A stretch of 64,000 bases of DNA. Origin: Roseomonas sp. HF4. GTDB lineage: Bacteria; Pseudomonadota; Alphaproteobacteria; Acetobacterales; Acetobacteraceae. Below are positions 57,680-64,000 of the stretch, in pieces. The position numbers and the translations under genes are program-made. How positions within the stretch are numbered: the stretch's first letter is position 1; every line of letters starts with the position of its first letter. Under the pieces are notes generated by a model. The model did not search any database. It had not been told where the DNA came from and saw only the letters and a list, made by a program, of their open reading frames with translations. The stretch covers positions 248,001 to 312,000 of the forward strand of contig NZ_STGD01000002.1 in the NCBI RefSeq assembly GCF_005222755.1, read 5' to 3'.

Positions 57680-59277
57680 AGGCGGTCCCCCGCGCCGAGG
57701 CCGTCCATCGGCGTCGGCACGCACCATTCTGCGCCGCGCGCGGTCGTGACGTATTCCGGCCATTTGAGGTCCACGGGCGCGGCGAAGTCCTGCGGCAGCA
57801 GTGGCGCAACCCACTTGGATCCGCCCATGCCGCCGCCGGTGCGATCGCGCCACTCGGCCTGCGCGGCATCGAGCAGGCCGGGCTTCGCCGCCAGGTCCAC
57901 CAATGTCAGCGCCATGGTCTTCGCAGCCACGAACATGCCGGGGTCGATCGCAGCCGGCAGGCCGCCCAGCGCATTGTAGCTCCACATCGGGTAGTCGAAT
58001 TCCGCATCGGGCGAACGCAGCCGCGGCCGGGCGGCGAGCAGGCGCACCGTCGGGCAGTGCCAGCAGAACTCCACGTAGTCGTCTGCCGAGAGGTGCTTCT
58101 GCCAGGGTGGCAGGAAGTGGCGCATGCCCGCCTCGAACTCCGCGGGCGGCGTCAGCCTGGTGTTGGCCGGCGCGAAGGGATCCTCCATCGGCGCGAGGCC
58201 GAGGCCGGACTGGATCTCGCGCGCGAAGGCGCGCGCCTCCTCCCCATAGGTGGGCGGGCCGACCTCCTGCAGGTTCGCCCAGGTCGCGTCGGTCAGCACG
58301 GTGTTGGGAAGGCCGACGCGCGTCTTGGTCACCCAGCGCCAATGCGCCGTGCAGGCGGTGCCGGCCGCGGCGCTGCGCGCATTGGCCATGAGTACATTCG
58401 CGATCTGCTGCGCCATGGGCAGGGACGGCGTTCGCCAGGAATACTGGATCTGCGTGAAGCGCGGCGCGAGGTTGTCGGAAGTCGCGTCGCCGCCGTGCAG
58501 GATGCACTCGTTCAGCGTCCAGGCGCCGGCGTGGGGGAACATCGCCTCCTTCGTGTACTTGGTCGTGGTGTACATGAGGCAGAGCGCATCCGTTGCGCCC
58601 GGCGCGCGCGCCGCGGCGTGGCCGACGTCGCGGATCGGCAGCAGGGACTTGTCGATCCAGGTCTCGGGGCTGTCGCAGGTGAAGGTGACGACGGCCGACC
58701 AGTAGGCGCCGAACTGCGTCTCGTCCGTCACGGTGTTCTGCATGTGCGGGTGCCAGACCACGGCGGCATCCAGCCCGTCGTAGTAGCCCTTGGCGGCATG
58801 GACAGGCTTCGATCCGCAGACCTTCTCTGCGGGTTCCCCGAACAGCACCAGGCGCCCGGGCGCGCCGGAGGCCTCGAGCGCGGCCTTGGCGGCCAGCACC
58901 GCCGCCAGCGCCGCGGTGCCGAGGGAGGAATGCGGGTCGGTGTGCCCGGCGGCGTAGGGATGCATGCCGGCGCGCGGCTCGCGGCGCGGCACGACGGCCT
59001 GGCAGTTGCCGGGCACGGCATCGTATTCCGAGAAGGAGGCCAGCACCGGCCCCGAGGCGCCCCAGCGCGCGACGAAGGCGGTCGGCATGCCGCCCGAGCC
59101 TTCCTCGACCTCGAAGCCCTCGGCACGGAGGACCTCCACATAGGCGCGGGCGGAGCGGTATTCGCGCCAGGCGGGTTCGGCGAAGTGCCAGATTCGCTCG
59201 TTGAAGGCGGACATCCGGCCTTCATTGGCGGCGATCCAGTCGAGCGCGGCACGGCGCAGCGCGGCAAGGTCGGTCAT
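57676..59277 (-). CDS. M20 family peptidase/amidohydrolase (AbgB-like)
   Basis: A 533-residue zinc hydrolase of the M20D/AbgB type. The N-terminal ANEGRMSAFNERIWHFAEPA and VLASFSEYDAVPGNCQAVVP, then AAGHTDPHSSLGTAALAAVL supply the first metal ligands; LVLFGEPAEKVCGSKPVHAA supplies the catalytic Glu region. Relatives cleave p-aminobenzoyl-glutamate or other amides. GGGGGA supports the start at 59277 rather than the Met two codons upstream. It overlaps the molybdopterin-subunit start (GTGA), so the two are coupled, possibly amide hydrolysis followed by hydroxylation. Substrate unknown. Confidence 0.86.
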   Translation of the reverse strand: MTDLAALRRAALDWIAANEGRMSAFNERIWHFAEPAWREYRSARAYVEVLRAEGFEVEEGSGGMPTAFVARWGASGPVLASFSEYDAVPGNCQAVVPRREPRAGMHPYAAGHTDPHSSLGTAALAAVLAAKAALEASGAPGRLVLFGEPAEKVCGSKPVHAAKGYYDGLDAAVVWHPHMQNTVTDETQFGAYWSAVVTFTCDSPETWIDKSLLPIRDVGHAAARAPGATDALCLMYTTTKYTKEAMFPHAGAWTLNECILHGGDATSDNLAPRFTQIQYSWRTPSLPMAQQIANVLMANARSAAAGTACTAHWRWVTKTRVGLPNTVLTDATWANLQEVGPPTYGEEARAFAREIQSGLGLAPMEDPFAPANTRLTPPAEFEAGMRHFLPPWQKHLSADDYVEFCWHCPTVRLLAARPRLRSPDAEFDYPMWSYNALGGLPAAIDPGMFVAAKTMALTLVDLAAKPGLLDAAQAEWRDRTGGGMGGSKWVAPLLPQDFAAPVDLKWPEYVTTARGAEWCVPTPMDGLGAGDRL

Positions 59278-59318
59278 GCTCATCCCCCGGGTTGGACGGC
59301 GGATGATGCGACGGGTTG

Positions 59319-59927
59319 CTAGCCCCGCGCCAGACGCCGCGCCACGAAGTCGAGACGATCCTGGCCCCAGAAGATGTCCTCCCCGATCACGTAGGAGGGC
59401 GCGCCGAAGACGCCGCGGGCGAGCGCGGCCTCGGTATCGGCCAGGCGGCGGTCGCGCCAGCGCGTATCGGCCGCCAGCGCCGCGACCGCCGCAGGGTCCA
59501 GGCCGCAATCCGTCGTCAGCGCGGCGAGCGTCGCGGGGTCGGCGGGGTTCGCTTCCTCCTCCCACAGCGCCTTCAGCACGCGATGCGCGAGGCGGATGGC
59601 CGGCCCGTCGCCCACCGTCTCGCGCAGCCCGATCACGGCGGCCGCGGCGGGCACCTCGTCATGCGGGAAGAATCGTGGGCGGATGGTGATGGGAATGCCG
59701 AGCGCGTCGCGCCAGCGCGCCAGTTCCTGCAGGCGATAGGCCTGGCGCTGCGGCGAGCGCTTCGGCAGCGGCAGCCCGCCCGAACCCGCGAAGATGGTGC
59801 CGAAGTCGCAGGGGATGATGCGGAGCGTGGCGCCGTGCTGCGCGGCCAGCGCCTCGATCCGCGTGGCCCCCAGATGAGTCCAGGGGGAGTTGAGCGAGGC
59901 GTAGTAGTCGATGTGCATGGCAGTCAT
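59319..59927 (-). CDS. 2-hydroxychromene-2-carboxylate isomerase family protein (DsbA/GST-kappa fold)
   Basis: A 202-residue thioredoxin-fold protein. The start HIDYYASLNSPWTHLGATRI has the SPW(T/A) active-site region of HCCA isomerases. FFPHDEVPAAAAVIGLRETV and the ending GVFGAPSYVIGEDIFWGQDR with LDFVARRLARG are diagnostic. The reference enzyme isomerises a naphthalene intermediate with glutathione. Many homologues have other roles. Its start overlaps the CoA-transferase beta stop. No naphthalene genes are seen, so the native substrate is unknown. Confidence 0.88.
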   Translation of the reverse strand: MTAMHIDYYASLNSPWTHLGATRIEALAAQHGATLRIIPCDFGTIFAGSGGLPLPKRSPQRQAYRLQELARWRDALGIPITIRPRFFPHDEVPAAAAVIGLRETVGDGPAIRLAHRVLKALWEEEANPADPATLAALTTDCGLDPAAVAALAADTRWRDRRLADTEAALARGVFGAPSYVIGEDIFWGQDRLDFVARRLARG

Positions 59928-60553
59928 TCCGTGAGGGGGCAGGCGGTGGCGGCGCGGACGTCATCGAGGCTCACGCCCGGCGCGAGGTCGCGGACCGCGA
60001 AGGATGCGCCGGCGGGCGCGAACAGGCCGAGGTCGGTCGCGACCAGCGTGACCACGCCGCGCGCCGTGATCGGCAGGGTGCAGCGTGCGAGCAGCCGGGG
60101 CGTGCCGTCGCGCATGCGGTGCTCCAGCATCAGGAAGACGCGCTTCGCGGAGGCCGCGAGGTCCATCGCGCCACCGATGCCCCCGCCCTTGGCGCCCTTC
60201 ACCTTCCAGTTGGCGAAGTCGCCATTGGCCGCGGCCTCGTAGGCGCCCATCACGGTCACGTCCATGCGGCCGCCACGGATCAGCGCGAAGCTGTCGGCGT
60301 GATGCACGATGGCCGCCCCCGGCAGAAGCGTCACGTTCTGGCCGCTGGCGTTGACGAGTTGCAGGTCCTCCTCCCCCGGCGCGGCGACGGGGCCGTAGCC
60401 GATGACGCCGTTCTCGGAATGGTAGGTGATCTCGCGCTCGCCCATGGGGATGTCGGCGATCAGCGTCGGCATGCCGACGCCGAGGTTCACGATCCAGCCG
60501 TCCTCGAACTCGTGCGCCAGGCGCTCGGCCATCTGCTGGCGGGTCCAGGGCAT
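59924..60553 (-). CDS. 3-oxoacid/acetate CoA-transferase subunit B
   Basis: A 209-residue beta subunit of a class I CoA-transferase. WIVNLGVGMPTLIADIPMGE and the catalytic SENG in ITYHSENGVIGYGP (Glu near residue 47) are diagnostic, and KGGGIGGAMDLAASAKRVFL follows. It directly follows subunit A, with stop and start overlapping by one base. It transfers CoA between a short acid or 3-oxoacid and a donor CoA ester. Exact acid not readable. Its stop overlaps the HCCA isomerase start. Confidence 0.91.
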   Translation of the reverse strand: MPWTRQQMAERLAHEFEDGWIVNLGVGMPTLIADIPMGEREITYHSENGVIGYGPVAAPGEEDLQLVNASGQNVTLLPGAAIVHHADSFALIRGGRMDVTVMGAYEAAANGDFANWKVKGAKGGGIGGAMDLAASAKRVFLMLEHRMRDGTPRLLARCTLPITARGVVTLVATDLGLFAPAGASFAVRDLAPGVSLDDVRAATACPLTE

Positions 60554-61287
60554 CAGCGGGCCTCCCTTCTCATCGGCCAGATGCCCTCGGGTGGCGGAGG
60601 GATCTGCACCAGGCGCTGCACCAGGATGCCGGGGGTGTGGACATCGTCCGGGTCGATCGCGCCGGCGGGCAGGATCGGCTCCTCCACCTCGACGATCACG
60701 AGCTTCGCGGCCATGGCCATCAGCGGGTTGAAGTTGCGCTGGCTGCGGCGGAAGCGGAGGTTGCCGGCCCCGTCCGCCTGGTGGGCGCGCAGCAGCGCGA
60801 CATCGACCGGCAGCGCGTATTCCAGCAGGAACTCGCGGCCGTCGATCATGCGTGTCTCCCGCCCCTCGGCGAGTTCGGTGCCGACGGCGGTCGGCGTGTA
60901 GAAGGCCGGGATGCCGGCACCGGCGGCGCGCAGGCGTTCGGCCAGCGTGCCCTGGGGGACGATCTCGGCCTCGACCTCGCCGCGTTCGTAGTAGGGGGTG
61001 AAGGGCAGCGTGTCGGAGGCGCGGGTCGCGGCGGTGAAGGAGCACATGACCTTCGCCACCTGCCCATTCTCGACCAGCATGCCGATGTCGGGCATGCGCG
61101 GCTTGTGCGCGCCGCCGGTGGTGTTGGCGATGCAGGTCAGGCGCCGCGCCCCCTGGCGATGCAGCGCGGCGAGGAGGTTGAACGGCACGCCCGGCATGGC
61201 GAAGCCGCCGATGGCGACGGTCGCGCCATCGGGGATGTCCGCGACGGCGGCGTCGAACCCCGCCACGATCTTGCTGCGACGCGCCAT
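60553..61287 (-). CDS. 3-oxoacid/acetate CoA-transferase subunit A
   Basis: A 244-residue alpha subunit. VADIPDGATVAIGGFAMPGV opens with the CoA-binding GGF, TLPFTPYYERGEVEAEIVPQ and FYTPTAVGTELAEGRETRMI are standard, and DGREFLLEYALPVDVALLRA follows. FRRSQRNFNPLMAMAAKLVI matches the glutaconate/acetate type. With subunit B it forms the active enzyme. The HCCA isomerase, M20 hydrolase and molybdopterin subunit follow on the same strand. Role in the pathway is inferred only at class level. Confidence 0.91.
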   Translation of the reverse strand: MARRSKIVAGFDAAVADIPDGATVAIGGFAMPGVPFNLLAALHRQGARRLTCIANTTGGAHKPRMPDIGMLVENGQVAKVMCSFTAATRASDTLPFTPYYERGEVEAEIVPQGTLAERLRAAGAGIPAFYTPTAVGTELAEGRETRMIDGREFLLEYALPVDVALLRAHQADGAGNLRFRRSQRNFNPLMAMAAKLVIVEVEEPILPAGAIDPDDVHTPGILVQRLVQIPPPPEGIWPMRREAR

Positions 61288-61344
61288 GAGCCCGCTCCCG
61301 TCCCTGCCCGCATCGTCCGGCGCGCGGGCGAGCCTGTCCAGGGG

Positions 61345-62238
61345 TCAGCGGCGGCGGCTCTCCAGCACGGCCATCGAGACGCCGGCCGCGATGATGATGC
61401 CGGCGCCGAGCCAGGTGAAGGCGTCCGGGAACAGCCCGGTGATGACGTAGCCGACCGCGACCGAGCCGATCATCTGCCAGTACTGGAAGGGGGAGATCAC
61501 GCTCGCCTGCCCGTAGGTCATGGCCTTGGCGACGCACCAGTGCCCGGCCGCGCCGAGGCAGCCGAGCGCCATGTGCAGCAGGATGTCCCGCAGGTTGCCG
61601 GGGGCGGTCCAGACGAAGGGCACGACGCAACTCATGACCACGGTGCCGATCAGCGCGGAATACATCACCGAGGTCTCGGGCCGGTCGATGCCCGCCACCT
61701 TGCGCGTGTAGACTTGGTAGACCGCGTAGCAGAAGGCTGAGCCCACGATCAGCAGCGAAGCCGTCTGGAAAACCTCGCTGCCCGGCCTGATCACGACCAG
61801 CACGCCCAGGAAGCCGACGCACACGGCAGCCAGCCGTCGTGCGTCGGCCTTCTCCCCCAGCAGGGGAAAGGCCAGCAGCGTGACGAAGAAGGGCGCCATG
61901 AAGGAGATGGAGGCCGCCTTGGCGAGCGGTACGTCCTTCACCGCGAAGAAGAACAGCGTCGTCGAGGCCAGCAGCAGCAGCGAGCGCGCGACCTGTGTCA
62001 CGGGCCGCCGCGTCGCCAGGATGACGATGCCGTAGCGCGGGATGACGAGCGCCAGCACGATCAGCAGGTGCCCGGCCGTGCGCGCCCAGATGATCTGCTC
62101 GGACGGATAGTCGCGGCTGAGCACCTGCACGATCCCGTTCATGATGGGAAAGCAGGTGGTGGCCGCGCACATGAAGAAGATGCCGAGCCAGAGGCGCCGC
62201 AGCGCGTCCTCGCGCGTTTCGATCGCGGTTGCTGTCAC
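61345..62238 (-). CDS. EamA/DMT family transporter
   Basis: A 297-residue ten-helix membrane protein with two EamA repeats. The first begins LWLGIFFMCAATTCFPIMNG, the second near ASLLIVGSAFCYAVYQVYTR. The conserved LFFFAVKDVPLAKAASISFM and VISPFQYWQMIGSVAVGYVI are typical. It lies upstream of the CoA-transferase genes (58-base gap), so may export or import a related metabolite. Between it and the MFS gene lies a 24-bp tandem repeat. Substrate unknown. Confidence 0.88.
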   Translation of the reverse strand: MTATAIETREDALRRLWLGIFFMCAATTCFPIMNGIVQVLSRDYPSEQIIWARTAGHLLIVLALVIPRYGIVILATRRPVTQVARSLLLLASTTLFFFAVKDVPLAKAASISFMAPFFVTLLAFPLLGEKADARRLAAVCVGFLGVLVVIRPGSEVFQTASLLIVGSAFCYAVYQVYTRKVAGIDRPETSVMYSALIGTVVMSCVVPFVWTAPGNLRDILLHMALGCLGAAGHWCVAKAMTYGQASVISPFQYWQMIGSVAVGYVITGLFPDAFTWLGAGIIIAAGVSMAVLESRRR

Positions 62239-62262
62239 CTGTTCAGCCTGTCGCGGGGCGCC

Positions 62263-62350
62263 CCGCGGGTCAACGCATGATGCACCGCGCGTGTCACCGC
62301 ATCAGGCCCCGCGCGCGTCACCGCACCATGTCCCGCGCGCGTCAACGCGC
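62263..62350. repeat. imperfect 22-24-bp tandem repeat, about four copies
   Basis: Units begin CCGCG and contain GTCACCGCA or GTCAACGC: 62263-62284 (22 bases), 62285-62308, 62309-62332 (24 bases each), and a partial unit from 62333. The array sits between the MFS and EamA genes and includes the MFS stop codon (TCA at 62342-62344 on the plus strand). It looks like recent expansion with some divergence. Confidence 0.8.
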
Positions 62351-63547
62351 GACCGGCCGGCGCAGTGCCCAGAACGCGACCGCGCCGGCCGCATAGGCCG
62401 CGATCGAGAGCAGGAACACGATCCGGTAGCTGCCCGTCACGTCGAACAGGAAGCCCGCGCCCCAGGACCCGATCCCCGCTCCCAGCCCCGAGCCCACCGT
62501 GATCAGGCCGAGGATGGTGCCGAGCCGCGGCCCGCCGAACAAATCCGCTGTCTTGGCCGTGATGGCCGGCCCGCGCGCGCCCCAGGTCACGCCGAAGAAG
62601 ACCGCGTGCAGCCAGAGCATCACGTGCTGGTCGGCATCCTCGATCGCCAGCGCGAAGGCGACCCCCAGGATCGATATCGCATAGGCGAGGATCGCCGCCC
62701 TCTCCCGTCCGATATGGTCGGAGATGGTGCCGGTCAGGATCACGCCCGGCAGCGCGAGCAGGCTGCCCGTGCCGAGCACGAAGGCGGCGTAGAGCGGCTC
62801 GAACCCCTGCCCCACCGCGAAGGCGAGCTGGTGGAGGGAGACGAGGAAGCTGCCGATGCTGGTCAGCATGTAGACAAGGAACAGCAGCCAGAAATGCCGC
62901 GTGCGCATCGCCTGGCCGAGGGTCCAGGACGCGACGCCGGACGCGGCATCGGCCGCGGCGGCCGGCGCCAGCGCATCCGCCCGGCGGAACATCGCGGCGA
63001 GCGGCAGCACCAGCACCGCCATCAGCCCTGCCTGCACGAGATAGGCCTGGCGCCAGCCCGCGTCGTCCACCAGCCATTGCGCGAGCGGCGCCGAGATGGC
63101 GCGGCCGAAGCCGTTGGCCGATTGCAGCAGCGAGATCGCCATGCCGCGCTGCGTCACGAACAGCCGCGAGACAAGCGGCACGAACACCACGAGGCCGATG
63201 CAGTTGGCGCCGAGCGTCATCACCACGCCGTAGAGCAGCACCACCTGCCACAGCGCATCGGCCTGCGAACTGCCGAGCAGCCCCGCCGTCAGCAGCACGC
63301 CGCCCAGCATCACCATGCGACGCGCGCCGATCCGGTCGACCAGGCCGCCGACCAGCGGCGAGGCGACGCCGCCCACGATCTGCCCGACCGAGTAGGCGAG
63401 GCTCGCATCCGCGCGGCTCCAGCCGAACTCCGCCACGAAGGACAGCAGGAACACCGTGTAGGCGTGCATCAGGCTGGCGCTGACGGTGAAGGCGACGAAG
63501 CCGCCGGCAACCACGAGCCAAGCCTGGCGAGAGGGGCCCTGGCCCAT
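62342..63547 (-). CDS. major facilitator superfamily transporter
   Basis: A 401-residue protein with twelve likely helices. The loop between helices 2 and 3 is VGGLVDRIGARRMVMLGGVL, the MFS-type GxxxDRxGxR motif, and GTISDHIGRERAAILAYAIS repeats it in the second half. The N-terminus WLVVAGGFVAFTVSASLMHA and the monocarboxylate-like GWSRADASLAYSVGQIVGGV suggest the OFA or MCT-like group. The stop codon is inside a 24-bp tandem repeat, so the last residues (RRPVAR) are repeat-derived. Substrate may be a carboxylate; not determined. Confidence 0.88.
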   Translation of the reverse strand: MGQGPSRQAWLVVAGGFVAFTVSASLMHAYTVFLLSFVAEFGWSRADASLAYSVGQIVGGVASPLVGGLVDRIGARRMVMLGGVLLTAGLLGSSQADALWQVVLLYGVVMTLGANCIGLVVFVPLVSRLFVTQRGMAISLLQSANGFGRAISAPLAQWLVDDAGWRQAYLVQAGLMAVLVLPLAAMFRRADALAPAAAADAASGVASWTLGQAMRTRHFWLLFLVYMLTSIGSFLVSLHQLAFAVGQGFEPLYAAFVLGTGSLLALPGVILTGTISDHIGRERAAILAYAISILGVAFALAIEDADQHVMLWLHAVFFGVTWGARGPAITAKTADLFGGPRLGTILGLITVGSGLGAGIGSWGAGFLFDVTGSYRIVFLLSIAAYAAGAVAFWALRRPVAR

Positions 63548-63635
63548 GCGTGTTCCGTATCCCGCCGATGTGCCGCGCGCCGGGCGCGAACGCGCGGCAG
63601 CGGGGGACAAGCATAGACGGGCGGCGCCGCGCCTC

Positions 63636-64000
63636 CTACCCGGCGGGATCGCGGCGCAGGAACAGCGCCCAGGGCGCGGCGCGCGCACCGGCACCGCGCA
63701 GCAGCACGGAATGGGCGAGGCCGGCCCTGGCCTCGAAGCCGAGCGCGCCATGCGGACCTTCGAGCGACAGCCTGGCCACCGTCCGCTGCCCGAAGGGCGG
63801 CGCCAGGCGGTTGCTGCGCACCAGGACCTCGGCAGGGCCTTCCGGCACGCCCGCGGGCGCTGTGATGCGCAGCGTGAAGCGACCGGGCGGCAGGCTCACC
63901 CAGCCGGTCTGCTGCGCAGCAGGCGCCGCGTCGGCCGCGGCCTCGGATGCGAACTCCTCATGCGCCTCGGCCGGTGCGGCGCGCGGCGCGCGCAGCCGGA
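63636..64000 (-). CDS. hypothetical protein (partial, C-terminal part)
   Basis: About 120 C-terminal residues; the frame is open to the window edge, so the N-terminus is missing. The left end in coding order is rich in Ala, Glu and Pro (RAAPAEAHEEFASEAAADAA), probably a linker. A beta-rich domain follows: GWVSLPPGRFTLRITAPAGV, EVLVRSNRLAPPFGQRTVAR, GALGFEARAGLAHSVLLRGA and a final WALFLRRDPAG. It may be an extracytoplasmic beta-sandwich. A Met within the open frame (MSLPPG reading at a GTG codon) could be an internal start, but the continuous frame argues against it. No family recognised. Confidence 0.6.
   Translation of the reverse strand, partial: RLRAPRAAPAEAHEEFASEAAADAAPAAQQTGWVSLPPGRFTLRITAPAGVPEGPAEVLVRSNRLAPPFGQRTVARLSLEGPHGALGFEARAGLAHSVLLRGAGARAAPWALFLRRDPAG

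Noticed and set aside
1-64000. tRNA, rRNA, insertion sequences or prophage genes
   Set aside because: None could be recognised by reading; no transposase, integrase or structural phage motif was seen in any frame.

Overview
The window is very GC-rich (roughly 70% by eye) chromosomal DNA with short intergenic gaps and many ATGA, GTGA and TGATG gene junctions. The gene content (lpxB, several Bug/TctC receptors, Tat-exported periplasmic enzymes, class III CoA-transferases, a CO-dehydrogenase/xanthine-dehydrogenase-type large subunit) points to an alphaproteobacterium, most likely a metabolically versatile member of the Acetobacteraceae such as the Roseomonas group. The genus is an inference from gene style, not from a marker gene. 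I saw no rRNA, tRNA, CRISPR array, prophage or insertion sequence.

Layout. (1) 0-13.3 kb: a dipeptide-type binding protein and a CnbZ-like deaminase on the plus strand, then an eight-gene minus-strand operon: PotD-like binding protein, GhrA-like reductase, class II aldolase, PotA/PotB/PotC-like importer, arginine-deiminase-fold enzyme, alpha/beta hydrolase. A flavin amine oxidase and a YtcJ-type amidohydrolase are divergent from it. (2) 13.3-17.2 kb: GlcG/HbpS-like protein, thioesterase, RraA-like protein, Bug receptor, and a fused nitrile-hydratase-like protein with a His-rich linker. (3) 17.2-23.6 kb: AceE/transketolase-like ThDP enzyme, malonyl-CoA decarboxylase, an unknown small protein, and the NAD(P)HX repair enzyme. 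(4) 23.6-28.3 kb: SorAB-type sulfite dehydrogenase with an in-frame TAA near the end of sorA, orphan ParA, a CopD-like membrane protein, GNAT, AraC regulator. (5) 28.4-32.8 kb: EamA exporter, Nudix, AlaX editing protein, sulfurtransferase, MetC-like lyase. (6) 32.8-36.6 kb: glycine-zipper lipoprotein, Rap1a-like protein, a zinc module (Zur, HisI, COG0523 GTPase), SUMF1-like protein. (7) 36.6-39.6 kb: SemiSWEET, GNAT, nitrilase, LpxB. (8) 39.6-45.4 kb: amidohydrolase, SDR, ABM monooxygenase, DadA with divergent Lrp, DapA-like aldolase. (9) 45.5-53.9 kb: a nine-gene plus-strand catabolic operon (PrpF, Bug, two LigI-like hydrolases, FAS1-type dehydratase, CoA-transferase, Bug, CoA-transferase, VOC protein). 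(10) 53.9-64 kb: a 63-bp tandem repeat, a flavoprotein with a probable 1-nt frameshift at its start, then a minus-strand group: molybdopterin subunit, M20 hydrolase, HCCA isomerase, CoA-transferase A/B, EamA, MFS and a partial unknown gene.

Together the genes describe a soil or water heterotroph set up to import and break down organic acids, amines and amino-acid derivatives. PrpF plus LigI-like enzymes suggest entry from lactone or oxalomesaconate-type dicarboxylates, and the CoA-transferases and dehydratase suggest an acyl-CoA branch. The most notable items are the fused His-rich nitrile-hydratase-like protein, the Zur-HisI-COG0523 module, two apparent coding lesions (sorA stop, flavoprotein frameshift), a Gln where a catalytic Glu is expected in the molybdopterin subunit, and three different tandem repeats.
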